64,000 bases of DNA from Hyphomicrobiales bacterium (lineage in GTDB: Bacteria > Pseudomonadota > Alphaproteobacteria > Rhizobiales > Aestuariivirgaceae). The stretch lies in NCBI GenBank assembly GCA_025363755.1, contig JANYLQ010000029.1:124001-188000 (forward strand), read 5' to 3'. This document shows, piece by piece, positions 1 through 8,078 of this stretch (positions are counted from its first letter, which is position 1; each line of letters begins with the position of its first letter). The notes below the pieces were generated by a model. The model was not told the DNA's origin and did no database searches. It saw only the letters and a program-made list of their open reading frames with translations. The position numbers were made by a program, and so were the translations under genes.

Positions 1-33
1 CTCGTCAATTCCTGTCATTCATGCTCCCTAACC

Positions 34-122
34 CCGTCATTCCTGCGAAGGCAGGAATCCAGCTTCTTCTTCAAAATATTGAAACCGTCAAAACTGGACC
101 CCTGCCTTCGCAGGGGTGACGG
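34..122. repeat. REP-like two-hairpin intergenic element, copy 1 of 6
   Basis: Two hairpins, each closed by a gaag or cttc loop (ATTCCTGC/GCAGGAAT near 39-58 and CCCCTGC/GCAGGGG near 99-116), face each other and are bounded by CCGTCA on the left and TGACGG on the right. The same design recurs at 7948, 25836, 46263, 58515 and 60012. This layout resembles the paired REP units common in alphaproteobacterial genomes. It lies beyond the 3' end of the binding-protein gene at 213. Confidence 0.8.
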
Positions 123-170
123 GAAAAGAGATGAGAATGAGAATTATTTTCTTTTTATATTAGAGAGTAA

Positions 171-196
171 AGCAGGGCAGCTTTCGCCACCCTGCT
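171..196 (-). terminator. hairpin downstream of the sugar-binding protein gene
   Basis: Perfect 7-bp arms AGCAGGG (171-177) and CCCTGCT (190-196) lie 17 bp after the stop codon of the minus-strand gene ending at 213. The U-tract on the minus strand is weak, so this may be a 3' stabilising hairpin and not an efficient intrinsic terminator. Confidence 0.45.
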
Positions 197-212
197 ATTA
201 TTGCACTATCTA

Positions 213-1694
213 TTACTTGCTTGGGCCAAGCGCCAGAGCTTGGGACGCGATTTGCTTATCACGACCAAAATCTTCGGTGATCTTTTCCCAGCCTGCATCA
301 ATATTCTTCAGCGCTTCATCGACAGTGATTTCGCCAGCCATGTAGCGGGCGAGTTCAGTATCCAAAACAACTGAGGTATATTGTTGCGCACCCGGAATTT
401 TCATATCCGAGGCCATGTTGGGGTTGTTAATAGCACCGTTGATTGCGCCCATATAGTTCTTGGCCAAATCTTCAGTCATGCCAGCTTTAGTCCAGAATGC
501 AGTGTCCTTGAGCTGTGACAGGCGGTAAGGATTATAGCCTGTAGCACCCACGGTCACGTCCACGCTCGATTGAGCAGACTGGTTCATGTAAGACAGAAAA
601 GCATAAGCAGCATCCTTCTTCTTTTGATCAGCCTTGGCGTTGATTGCACCAGCCCAGCCACCGAAGGCCGAGAATGGAGCGTAGTTGATGCCATCAACTG
701 CAAAAGGAGCACTTTCCTTTGACACGGGAACGAGCTTACCGGTTTTGCGATCAAGCACTTCTTTCGAGCCAACAGCACCCACAGCGAATATCAAGTTCTT
801 CACTTTGGCTGCATCAGGATCAAGCTGCAATGTGCCTGGATCGCCCCATTCGATCAGCAGGCCGCAACGGCCAGCCTTGAACAGACCACGGGTATCACCG
901 ATGTCCATGTTCAACTCTTCGGGTGGGCCATACTTTGTGGTTTCTTTGTAAAGTTCGAAAGCTTTCTTCCAGCCTTCGTTATTGATCATTGGCTTCATTG
1001 TGGCATTGTCAAAGTGGAAGCCCTGAGCGGTACCTTGTGTCTGCACAATTGGTGCAGCGATTGTTTGGATGGCGAAGTAAGACTGGGCATTACGTTTCTT
1101 GAAAATGCAAGAACCATAATCTGGCTTGCCGTCGCCGTTCATGTCTTGGCCGTTAATGGCCTTGGCAATTGCAATATAATCTTCCCATGTCTGAGGTGGC
1201 TTCAAACCAGCCTTTTCCAAAACGTCCTTGCGATAGTAAACCATCTGGAAGTCGCCATCGAGTTGGATGAGCTTGAACTTGCCGCCGATCTTCATGCCGA
1301 AATCGCGGAAATATGGCGCGATATCTGCAACGTCGATCTTAGTGTCTTTGGCAACATATGGATCGAGGTCTTCGAGCAAACCTGCTGAATCAAGTTCTAC
1401 ACCCCAGCCAGCTGCGAACACGGCAGCGTCAATCGAGTTGGTGCCGGTTGTCCAATCATTCTGAACCTTTGGGAAAATTTCAGCGAATGGCACTTCGGTT
1501 ACCACGATCTTGGCACCTGTTGCCTTTTCGAAGTCTACGCCGCGATCCTTCAATGGGCCTGCAATTACCGGGCCTGGGCGTGTGAGAATGTTAACGGTTA
1601 CACCGTCAAATTCGCCAGCCTGTGCTGTTGCGGCAAGTCCGGCAATCGCCGTTCCGCCCACAAGCATACTGGTTAAGAGCTTTCCTAATTTCAT
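213..1694 (-). CDS. ABC transporter sugar-binding protein (family 1 extracellular solute-binding protein)
   Basis: Predicted periplasmic binding protein of 493 aa that delivers a sugar or sugar derivative to a MalFG-type importer. The start at 1694 was chosen because a GGAGGAAG ribosome site sits 4-11 bp upstream and because it gives a classic signal peptide (MKLGKLLTSM... ending AQAG near residue 27); a longer reading to 1883 has no such signal. The body shows the usual family-1 binding-protein pattern. Residues 184-192 (D-M-N-G-D-G-K-P-D) form an EF-hand-like calcium loop. The downstream neighbour is off the window. The nearest permease (1960) is divergent, so the partner is uncertain. Substrate cannot be read from the sequence. 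Confidence 0.9.
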   Translation of the reverse strand: MKLGKLLTSMLVGGTAIAGLAATAQAGEFDGVTVNILTRPGPVIAGPLKDRGVDFEKATGAKIVVTEVPFAEIFPKVQNDWTTGTNSIDAAVFAAGWGVELDSAGLLEDLDPYVAKDTKIDVADIAPYFRDFGMKIGGKFKLIQLDGDFQMVYYRKDVLEKAGLKPPQTWEDYIAIAKAINGQDMNGDGKPDYGSCIFKKRNAQSYFAIQTIAAPIVQTQGTAQGFHFDNATMKPMINNEGWKKAFELYKETTKYGPPEELNMDIGDTRGLFKAGRCGLLIEWGDPGTLQLDPDAAKVKNLIFAVGAVGSKEVLDRKTGKLVPVSKESAPFAVDGINYAPFSAFGGWAGAINAKADQKKKDAAYAFLSYMNQSAQSSVDVTVGATGYNPYRLSQLKDTAFWTKAGMTEDLAKNYMGAINGAINNPNMASDMKIPGAQQYTSVVLDTELARYMAGEITVDEALKNIDAGWEKITEDFGRDKQIASQALALGPSK

Positions 1695-1959
1695 TAGACT
1701 TCCTCCCACTATGGCGACCCCTTTATGGGTATCGCAGTTGTTTTTACGTTTCCATTCGTCTGGCTTCTCTTTTTTGATCGTCCCGTACGCCAGTAACCGG
1801 ATGGATAGAATATGCACTGAAATAACAGTTTGGCAATGCTGTCTTTTAAAAAATCTTTTGGCACTAAAAATCCGTGGTGACAAATTAGGCAGTGGCGACT
1901 GAGGGTTACAATTTATACTGGGTTGCCCTAGTCTTGGTCAATTCGTTGGAGATGTTCTG
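1695..1959. promoter_or_regulatory. divergent control region between the binding protein and permease genes
   Basis: 265 bp separate two divergent transporter genes, so two promoters are expected here. I see no convincing long palindrome and no coding remnant of a MalF permease. The only clear signals are the ribosome sites of the two flanking genes (GGAGG at about 1700 reading left, GGAG at 1948-1951 reading right). Confidence 0.4.
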
Positions 1960-2835
1960 TTGTCGACGCCTGAAAGTGACTTGAGACAAACCAAGTGGCA
2001 AAAAGTCGTCGCTTATTTTGTGCTTTGGTTTTGGATTTTGGTTTGTGTTTTCCCGATTTATTGGGTGGCGATCACGTCGATCAAATCTGTGCCCGATATT
2101 GACGGGCTGCCTAAGTATTTGCCGTTTGTCGATTTTTCGCCGTCGCTTGATGCTTGGCGGTTCATTCTTTTTGACCATGCGGAAAACTTGGTGGCGAAGT
2201 TTTTTAACTCCCTGATCATTGCAAGTGCGGCTACCTTACTCACGCTGCTATCGGGCACGATGTTGCTTTACGGTCTGTCTCGGTTCAGGCGTCCCACCTC
2301 ATTTATGGGATTCAACATTATCAACGTCATTCTCGCAACACGCATCTTGCCACCGGTCATTGTTGCTTTGCCGCTCTATCTCATGGCTTCTGCAACCCAT
2401 ATGCTCGACAACGTGCTTGCACTGATCGCGATCTATGTGGCCGTCAATCTTCCTATCGCTATCTGGTTGCTGCAACCTGCCATTGGCACCAAAGCGACTG
2501 AACAAGAAGAGGCTGCGCAATTAGATGGTGCCTCACAATTTAAAATCTATTTTGAAATTTTGTTACCGATGTTGAAAGTCAGCCTGCTGGCAACAGGGGT
2601 CATCATATTTTTGATGTGTTGGAATGAATATATCTTTGCGGTTTATTTGACGTCTGACCATGCCCAAACTTTGCCGCCTTGGATGGTGGGGCAGCTTTCA
2701 ATGAAGGAGGCGCAGGTTGGAGGCGGCGCTGAGGAAGTGGCGCATCTCTGTGCCGCAACCGTGTTTATGATTTTACCAACGCTGGCACTCGCGGCGTTTG
2801 CACGGCGGGTTTATCTTCGACCTACTAAATACTAG
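1960..2835 (+). CDS. carbohydrate ABC transporter permease, MalG type (orphan)
   Basis: 291-aa inner-membrane permease with about six hydrophobic segments and the binding-protein-dependent transport EAA loop (EQEEAAQLDGASQFKIYFEILLP in the middle of the chain, approached as E-E-A-A-x-x-D-G-A), which docks onto the ATPase. The start is TTG at 1960 with GGAG at 1948-1951; there is no ATG at a sensible distance. MalG-type permeases work with a MalF partner and an ATPase, but neither is adjacent: the gene is divergent from the binding protein and convergent with the hydrolase gene, overlapping it by 11 bp. It may serve the binding protein at 213 with partners encoded left of the window, or be a leftover of a rearranged operon. 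Confidence 0.88.
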   Translation: MSTPESDLRQTKWQKVVAYFVLWFWILVCVFPIYWVAITSIKSVPDIDGLPKYLPFVDFSPSLDAWRFILFDHAENLVAKFFNSLIIASAATLLTLLSGTMLLYGLSRFRRPTSFMGFNIINVILATRILPPVIVALPLYLMASATHMLDNVLALIAIYVAVNLPIAIWLLQPAIGTKATEQEEAAQLDGASQFKIYFEILLPMLKVSLLATGVIIFLMCWNEYIFAVYLTSDHAQTLPPWMVGQLSMKEAQVGGGAEEVAHLCAATVFMILPTLALAAFARRVYLRPTKY

Positions 2836-3568
2836 AGAGATGACATCCTTGCTTGCGCTTGCCTTCAATATATTCATCAATCAATTGTTGAAAGCGCACT
2901 TTGCCGAAGCTGGGAAAATGGCCGCCATGGATGATGCTGACGGGTAAAAATCGTAGGCGTTGCATGCTAATTAAATAGTCTCCGATATTTGAGTGATAGG
3001 CATCATCAATCAACGGGCCATCATAGATCACATCGCCTGATAGAAATATTCCGGTCTTGTGTTCAAAAAGACCAATACCTCCCGGCGAGTGGCCGGGTGT
3101 GTGGATGACTTCGAAGGCGCGGTTGCCGAGATCAATTACATCACCATGTTGCAGAGTGAGACCGAGCTCAGCTGATTTTACGCGGTAAGCTTTAGTGTCC
3201 CAGCCTTCGGGGGTGGCATCAAACATGTCTTCTGTGGCGTAACGATCAGCGGCAGTGAGTTCGTTGCGGGGGTCAATTAATATTTCTGCTTCGGCGGCGT
3301 GAACCGCGCATTTTCCAAATTCATGGTGACAACCGATGTGATCGAAATGGGTGTGACTGGCTACGCAGGTGAGTTCGCGTTCGCTGACGAGCTTCACATG
3401 GTTGCGCAAACTGAAATGGCCGAGGCCGGAATCGAATAGCAAATCACCGTCACGCCCGCGCACATGCCACATGTTGCAACGGAAGAAAGGCTTGATCCAA
3501 GGTTCGTGAATGAGCGTGATGTCGTCACTCATGCGGATGGTTTCATACCAGTCTTCGGCTTTGATCAT
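2825..3568 (-). CDS. MBL-fold metallohydrolase, coupled to a polyamine-type ABC operon
   Basis: 247-aa metallo-beta-lactamase-fold hydrolase. The metal motif H-T-H-F-D-H is at residues 72-77, followed by H-T-P-G-H-S-P-G-G in the second half and a late H-G-G-H, the normal set for a dinuclear Zn site. The ATG at 3568 overlaps the ATPase stop codon as ATGA, so translation is coupled; the reading that begins at 3601 would run 37 bp into the ATPase gene. It is the last gene of potD-B-C-A-like genes, which suggests that it acts on the imported compound or a derivative (inference). No signal peptide is seen, so it is probably cytoplasmic. The 3' end overlaps the convergent permease gene by 11 bp. 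Confidence 0.88.
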   Translation of the reverse strand: MIKAEDWYETIRMSDDITLIHEPWIKPFFRCNMWHVRGRDGDLLFDSGLGHFSLRNHVKLVSERELTCVASHTHFDHIGCHHEFGKCAVHAAEAEILIDPRNELTAADRYATEDMFDATPEGWDTKAYRVKSAELGLTLQHGDVIDLGNRAFEVIHTPGHSPGGIGLFEHKTGIFLSGDVIYDGPLIDDAYHSNIGDYLISMQRLRFLPVSIIHGGHFPSFGKVRFQQLIDEYIEGKRKQGCHLSSI

Positions 3569-4515
3569 CGCACAAGTTTTACCATATGATTTACTTGGCA
3601 ATCAAGCTGCACAGTCTGGCCGATTGCGAAGTCGGCTTCAGCCGCGGCGCGGATAATGAACTGGGTGCTGTCTGATCTTGCAAGTACGCGCTTATAACTG
3701 CCCTGATAAACGATGTCGGTTATTGTGGCCGAACCCAAGCGGCCTTTGGATTTTGTGATGGTGATGTGTTCGGGCCGGATGGCATAATTATTGATGATCG
3801 TACTTTCACCCATAAAGGTTGCAGAAAAGCGCGAAGCAGGTTGGGCATAAACTTTTTCGGGCGTGCCTTCGTCTTCGATCTGGCCATTGTTCATGACCAC
3901 CACATGATCGGCCAAGGCCATGGCTTCTTCTTGATCGTGGGTGACATGGATGAAAGCTGTGCCGACACGTTTTTGAATGGCTTTGAGTTCATCCTGCATT
4001 TGGCGGCGGAGTTTTAAATCTAACGCGCCCAATGGTTCATCGAGAAGCAATACCGCCGGTTCCACGATAAGCGCGCGCGCCAATGCAACGCGTTGACGTT
4101 GACCGCCGGACAGTTGATGGGGTTTTTTGCCGGTTGATTGTGCGAGGCCGACGAGGGCTAACATTTCTTCGGCGCGATTTGTTCGGGATGTAAAATCCAC
4201 ACCGCGCATACGCAATCCGAAACCCACATTATTGGCCACCGTCATGTGCGGGAACAATGCGTAGTCTTGGAACACGGTGGCTGTGGGGCGTTTAGCGGGG
4301 GACACATTTGTACAGTCTTCGCCATTGATTAACACGCGGCCTGCGCTTGGTTGCAGAAAGCCACCTAGGATAGAAAGCAACGTGGTTTTGCCTGAGCCAG
4401 ATGGGCCAAGCAAAACCGTATAGCTTCCGGGCTTGATAGCGAGCGATACATCATTCAGCGCTTTGGTTTGCGCAAAGTCTCGCGATAGATCCTGGATGGT
4501 CACGAGATCTTTCAT
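3565..4515 (-). CDS. ABC transporter ATPase, PotA-like
   Basis: 316-aa nucleotide-binding subunit of a spermidine/putrescine-type importer. Walker A GPSGSGKT is at residues 37-44, LSGGQ at 135-139, Walker B LLLDE at 156-160 and the switch His in VTHD at 193. The C-terminal 90 residues look like a shortened TOBE region (ending near IRPEHITI and further beta strands); typical PotA is 350-380 aa, so this is a little short. Start overlaps the permease stop (ATGA at 4512-4515) and its own stop overlaps the hydrolase start. The real substrate could be a polyamine, an amino-acid derivative or another cation; the sequence does not decide. Confidence 0.92.
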   Translation of the reverse strand: MKDLVTIQDLSRDFAQTKALNDVSLAIKPGSYTVLLGPSGSGKTTLLSILGGFLQPSAGRVLINGEDCTNVSPAKRPTATVFQDYALFPHMTVANNVGFGLRMRGVDFTSRTNRAEEMLALVGLAQSTGKKPHQLSGGQRQRVALARALIVEPAVLLLDEPLGALDLKLRRQMQDELKAIQKRVGTAFIHVTHDQEEAMALADHVVVMNNGQIEDEGTPEKVYAQPASRFSATFMGESTIINNYAIRPEHITITKSKGRLGSATITDIVYQGSYKRVLARSDSTQFIIRAAAEADFAIGQTVQLDCQVNHMVKLVR

Positions 4516-5288
4516 GCTGGTCGTTTCCTAAACGCGAAGATTTCAAACAAAATGGCCATGAGGACTGATACACCGAACACGAGAGAGCCTACTGCATTGG
4601 TTTTTGGGTTTAGGCCTGCACGCAGTAAATTCCAGATTTCGACGGGCAGCGTGGTATCGAATCTTGTGAGAAGAAATGAAATCACAAACTCGTCCCACGA
4701 GAACGTCATTGATAAAAAGAAGCTGGCGAAAATAGCGGGCCATAATAATGGTGCGGTGATAAGCGATAGTACTTTCCATTCGGGGGCGCCCAGATCACGC
4801 GCGGCGCGTTCCATATTGGCTTGATGGTCGCCCATCTGGCTATAGATAATGGCAAAGCACAATGGCATGTTGATCACCACATGGCCGATGCCCACTGCGA
4901 GCAAGGATTTGGGGACACCGATGCGGTTGAAGAAAACGAGCAGGCCCATGCCAATGATGAGGTAACTGATGGTGAGTGGTGCTGTGATCAGGCCGCGCAT
5001 CAATGCCGATTTTGGCAGATGAAACCGCGCGAAGCCCCATGCCGACAAGAAGCCGATCAATGTGGCCAAGGCTGAGGTTGAAAGCGCGACAAGAATGGAA
5101 TTACCCAATCCGGCAATCAGGCGCTTATCGGCCAAAACGGCAGCATACCAACGCAGCGACGGGCCGTTGAAAGGTGGGATGGGGAAGAGTGAGGCTTGGA
5201 ATGAGAATAGCACCAGCACAAACACAGGCAAAAAAATGAAGCCGTAAATGAGCGCAGCATAGACTATGGATGAGACGCGCAGCATCAT
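4512..5288 (-). CDS. ABC transporter permease, PotC-like
   Basis: 258-aa inner-membrane permease with six predicted hydrophobic segments. The EAA coupling motif (ERAARDLGAPEWKVL) is present in the second half, as in PotC. Start codon overlaps the stop of the PotB-like gene (ATGA at 5285-5288); a second ATG follows directly. It forms the transmembrane pore together with the PotB-like subunit and is energised by the ATPase at 3565. Confidence 0.92.
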   Translation of the reverse strand: MMLRVSSIVYAALIYGFIFLPVFVLVLFSFQASLFPIPPFNGPSLRWYAAVLADKRLIAGLGNSILVALSTSALATLIGFLSAWGFARFHLPKSALMRGLITAPLTISYLIIGMGLLVFFNRIGVPKSLLAVGIGHVVINMPLCFAIIYSQMGDHQANMERAARDLGAPEWKVLSLITAPLLWPAIFASFFLSMTFSWDEFVISFLLTRFDTTLPVEIWNLLRAGLNPKTNAVGSLVFGVSVLMAILFEIFAFRKRPA

Positions 5289-6121
5289 GTTCGTTCGATC
5301 TTAAGCCAGCGGGCGCAGAACAGATAAGCGACCGTTACGACCACCATAAGGATAATTGAAAGTGCTGAGGCAGACGAAAAATCACCGCGCCTGCCAATTT
5401 GCATCATAATCAATTGCGGCATGAGCAATTCGTTATTTCCGCCGAGAATTTGGGGGGTGATGTAATCACCGATGGCCAGCACAAAAGTCAGAAACGCGCC
5501 GACCATAATGCCCGGCAAAGTGAGCGGCAGAACCACATGGATGAAACTGCGAATGGGCCCTGCCCCCAGATCGGCTGCAGCTTTGCGATAGTTCGGGCTA
5601 AGTTGTTTTAAGTTCGCATAGATCGTCAGTGTAAGGAGCATCACGAAGAAGTGGACAAAGCCGATGATTGTTGCACCACGCGTGTTGGCCAGTTGAATGG
5701 GGGCTGATAAAATTCCGAGATCAACCAGTGTGGTATTCACGAGGCCTTTTTCGGACAGCACTAAGAGCCAACTATAAGAGCGGACAACGTATGATGTCCA
5801 GAATGGCAAAACGGCCAAAGTGAGGGCCAGCCGCTGCCAGCGTTCAGGAACAATATCTGCCAATATCCAGGCGAAGGGATAGGCCAGCAAAATAGAAATG
5901 ACGGTGACGAGGCCAGTGACTTCGAGTGAGTTGAACAGCGCATAGTAATAACTGGGGCTGTTGAAAAACTGAGCGTAGGACACGAGCGAAGGGCCGCTTC
6001 CGTCTTGAGGATAAAAGCTGATTGCCACCATGGCTGCAAAGGGCAGAACGAAAAAGGCCAGCGTCCATCCTAAAGCAGGACTAACGCTGGCCCACGCCAC
6101 CCGGTTCTGAGGGAGTATCAC
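5285..6121 (-). CDS. ABC transporter permease, PotB-like
   Basis: 278-aa inner-membrane permease with six predicted hydrophobic helices and an EAA loop (YRKAAADLGAGPIRSF). The start is GTG at 6121, eight bases after the stop of the binding protein, with GGGA just upstream. Partner of the PotC-like subunit. Order D-B-C-A on the minus strand with ATGA overlaps indicates one transcript and balanced synthesis of subunits. Confidence 0.92.
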   Translation of the reverse strand: MILPQNRVAWASVSPALGWTLAFFVLPFAAMVAISFYPQDGSGPSLVSYAQFFNSPSYYYALFNSLEVTGLVTVISILLAYPFAWILADIVPERWQRLALTLAVLPFWTSYVVRSYSWLLVLSEKGLVNTTLVDLGILSAPIQLANTRGATIIGFVHFFVMLLTLTIYANLKQLSPNYRKAAADLGAGPIRSFIHVVLPLTLPGIMVGAFLTFVLAIGDYITPQILGGNNELLMPQLIMMQIGRRGDFSSASALSIILMVVVTVAYLFCARWLKIERT

Positions 6122-6129
6122 GCGGTTCC

Positions 6130-7203
6130 CTATTTTGCTTGAATCATCTCAGTCCAAAGATCTTGCATCTTTTTGTCCAGCGCTTCGTTTGGTGCTGGAT
6201 AGGCTTGTGCGCGCTTCAAGAAATCTGGCTGTTCCGCAAAACGCAGAATCTTTTTTTGGTCATCGTTCAGCGCAGCCTTGGTGTTTGACGGCATGCCCCA
6301 ATAGCAACTGGATGTGGCAAGGCGGGCTTGGCCTTCAGGGCTCATCACGTATTGAATGAACTTCAGTGCCATTTCTTTATTGGCGCTGTCTTTGAACATC
6401 GCCAAGGATTGCGACCAGAGCACTGCACCCTCTTTTGGAATTGAGAAATCGAGCTCAGGCTTATCTTTAGCGATGCCGGCGGTGACCCATTCGCCGCCGC
6501 CCACAAGAATATCAGCTTCGCCTGTTGCCAATGCTGTTTGGCTTGAGGCCACGTCAGTTACAGCTTTGGCATTGGCTTTCATTTTTGCCAAGACCTCTTT
6601 AATCGCCGGAAGGTCGGCTTCGGTGAGTTCTGATGTCTTCTTGCCAATCGACATAGCGGCCATTCCAATCACTGGCAGATAATAATCGTAGATCGCAATG
6701 CGGCCCTTGTATTTATCGCTCGTCAATGCAGCGAGCGAATTCATATCAGCTGGATCAACTTTCGTTTTGTTGAAACCAATCGTGTTGTAGCCAAATTTTT
6801 CAGTGATACCGTAACGTTTGCCGTCGATCACCGTGCTGGAGTCCATTTTCACTTCGGGAAACAAGTCTGCCATTGGCAATTTATCTTCAGGCAATGGTTC
6901 AAATAGTTTCTTCTCGACGCCACGGTGGATGTCAATCGAGTCGATCACCATCACATCCCAATCACCGGGTTTGGACTGATCAACCAGCGCTAGCCCAGCG
7001 CCTGTGCCTTCAAATTCTTTGACGTTCACTTTAATGCCATTGGCGTCTTCGAATGGCTTCAATAAATTGGGATCAGAATGATCGCACCACACAAGGGCAT
7101 TCAGATCGGCAGCAAATGAAGAATTTGCAGGCAATGCCGAGAGCATCAACATTGCGGCGAATGAAACGCCTGAAATTTTTGACACTAATGATTTTGTTTT
7201 CAT
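6130..7203 (-). CDS. polyamine-type ABC transporter substrate-binding protein, PotD-like
   Basis: 357-aa periplasmic binding protein with a signal peptide (basic start, hydrophobic stretch, cleavage near SFAAD at about residue 32). The chain has the PotD/PotF-like fold pattern, including WDVMVIDS and RYGITEKFGYNTIGFN segments. First gene of an operon with two permeases, an ATPase and a hydrolase. The divergent TetR gene and palindromes in the 87-bp gap point to local control. The specific ligand is not predictable; related proteins bind polyamines, but also 2-aminoethylphosphonate, thiamine or iron. Confidence 0.9.
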   Translation of the reverse strand: MKTKSLVSKISGVSFAAMLMLSALPANSSFAADLNALVWCDHSDPNLLKPFEDANGIKVNVKEFEGTGAGLALVDQSKPGDWDVMVIDSIDIHRGVEKKLFEPLPEDKLPMADLFPEVKMDSSTVIDGKRYGITEKFGYNTIGFNKTKVDPADMNSLAALTSDKYKGRIAIYDYYLPVIGMAAMSIGKKTSELTEADLPAIKEVLAKMKANAKAVTDVASSQTALATGEADILVGGGEWVTAGIAKDKPELDFSIPKEGAVLWSQSLAMFKDSANKEMALKFIQYVMSPEGQARLATSSCYWGMPSNTKAALNDDQKKILRFAEQPDFLKRAQAYPAPNEALDKKMQDLWTEMIQAK

Positions 7204-7244
7204 TTGGTTCTCCAGCTTCTATCGCATTTTTTATAAATCTGAAC

Positions 7245-7266
7245 CAATTCTATAATTGAGTCAATT
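7245..7266. promoter_or_regulatory. overlapping palindromes, candidate TetR operator
   Basis: Between the divergent binding-protein and TetR genes lie two overlapping inverted repeats: CAATT-CTAT-AATTG at 7245-7258 and AATTGA-G-TCAATT at 7254-7266. The position in the short divergent promoter region is what is expected for an autoregulating TetR protein that also controls the transporter. Confidence 0.55.
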
Positions 7267-7290
7267 CTAAAATTCTGATACAAAATAGAA

Positions 7291-7902
7291 ATGACTGGAC
7301 TTCGTGCTCGGCAAAAATTTGACCGCAACAACCGCATTTTAGAAGCGGCAGCGGAATTATTTAAACGCGACGGGTATGAAGCAGTGAAGATGGAAGCGAT
7401 TGCTGCAGCGTCAGAAGTTTCAATCGGTACAATCTATAACTACTATCAAAACAAGGGCGATTTGCTGGTCGCCATTGTTTCAATGGAAGTGCATGAGGTG
7501 TTGCAGGCAGGTGAAGTTTTGCTAGAGCACCCGCCCCTCGATGCGGTCAAAGCGATAAATACTTTGGTTGATATTTATTACAAACATTCACTGGTGTATC
7601 TGAGCAAGGAAATGTGGCGGGTGGCGATTTCAATTTCGACGCAACAACCTTCGAGCCCCTTTGGAATTGCATATTCGGCATTGGACTGCGCATTGGTCAA
7701 ACAGACCTGTGACGTGATTGAGAAGTTGCAATCGTTGGCATTGTTTCACCGGAATGTGGAAGCAAGGGTGATTGGCGAAGTGATCTTCAATAATCTGAAT
7801 ATGATGTTCATGGGTTTCATCAAGGACGAAGCCATGCCGTTGCAAAAACTGCGGCGACTGGTTCGTGCACAAAATCGTACGGTTTTATTGCCGTTGATTT
7901 AG
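7291..7902 (+). CDS. TetR-family transcriptional regulator
   Basis: 203-aa regulator. The N-terminal helix-turn-helix covers about residues 13-57 (ILEAAAELFKRDGYEAVKMEAI then SIGTIYNYYQNKGDLL), the TetR signature. The rest is an all-helical ligand domain with no recognisable subfamily. It is divergent from the PotD-like gene with 87 bp between start codons, so it very likely represses that operon and its own gene. There is no obvious ribosome site before the ATG at 7291, so the message may be weakly translated or leaderless. Confidence 0.92.
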   Translation: MTGLRARQKFDRNNRILEAAAELFKRDGYEAVKMEAIAAASEVSIGTIYNYYQNKGDLLVAIVSMEVHEVLQAGEVLLEHPPLDAVKAINTLVDIYYKHSLVYLSKEMWRVAISISTQQPSSPFGIAYSALDCALVKQTCDVIEKLQSLALFHRNVEARVIGEVIFNNLNMMFMGFIKDEAMPLQKLRRLVRAQNRTVLLPLI

Positions 7903-7947
7903 TTTTTCAGCATAGCTAGATACTGTGATTTTGCGACCACCCACAAC

Positions 7948-8029
7948 GTCATCCTGGCGAAGGCCGGAATTGGGCTTTTACTGGCACAACTCGTTGTTAG
8001 CCCGGCCCCGGCCTTCGCCGGGGTGACGG
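7948..8029. repeat. REP-like two-hairpin intergenic element, copy 2
   Basis: CGTCATCCTGGCGAAGGCCGG on the left and CCCCGGCCTTCGCCGGGG TGACGG on the right form the same paired hairpin design as the other copies. It separates the convergent 3' ends of the TetR and TPR genes and could serve both as a terminator-like structure. Confidence 0.8.
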
Positions 8030-8078
8030 TATTATGGAGCTAGAGAATCTGTTTAAATTCAACTTACCGATGAATAAA

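Noticed and set aside
3565-7203. Firm assignment of the transporter as a spermidine/putrescine importer
   Set aside because: Family resemblance is clear but this family also carries other cations and phosphonates, and the coupled hydrolase speaks for another ligand, so no pot gene symbols were given.
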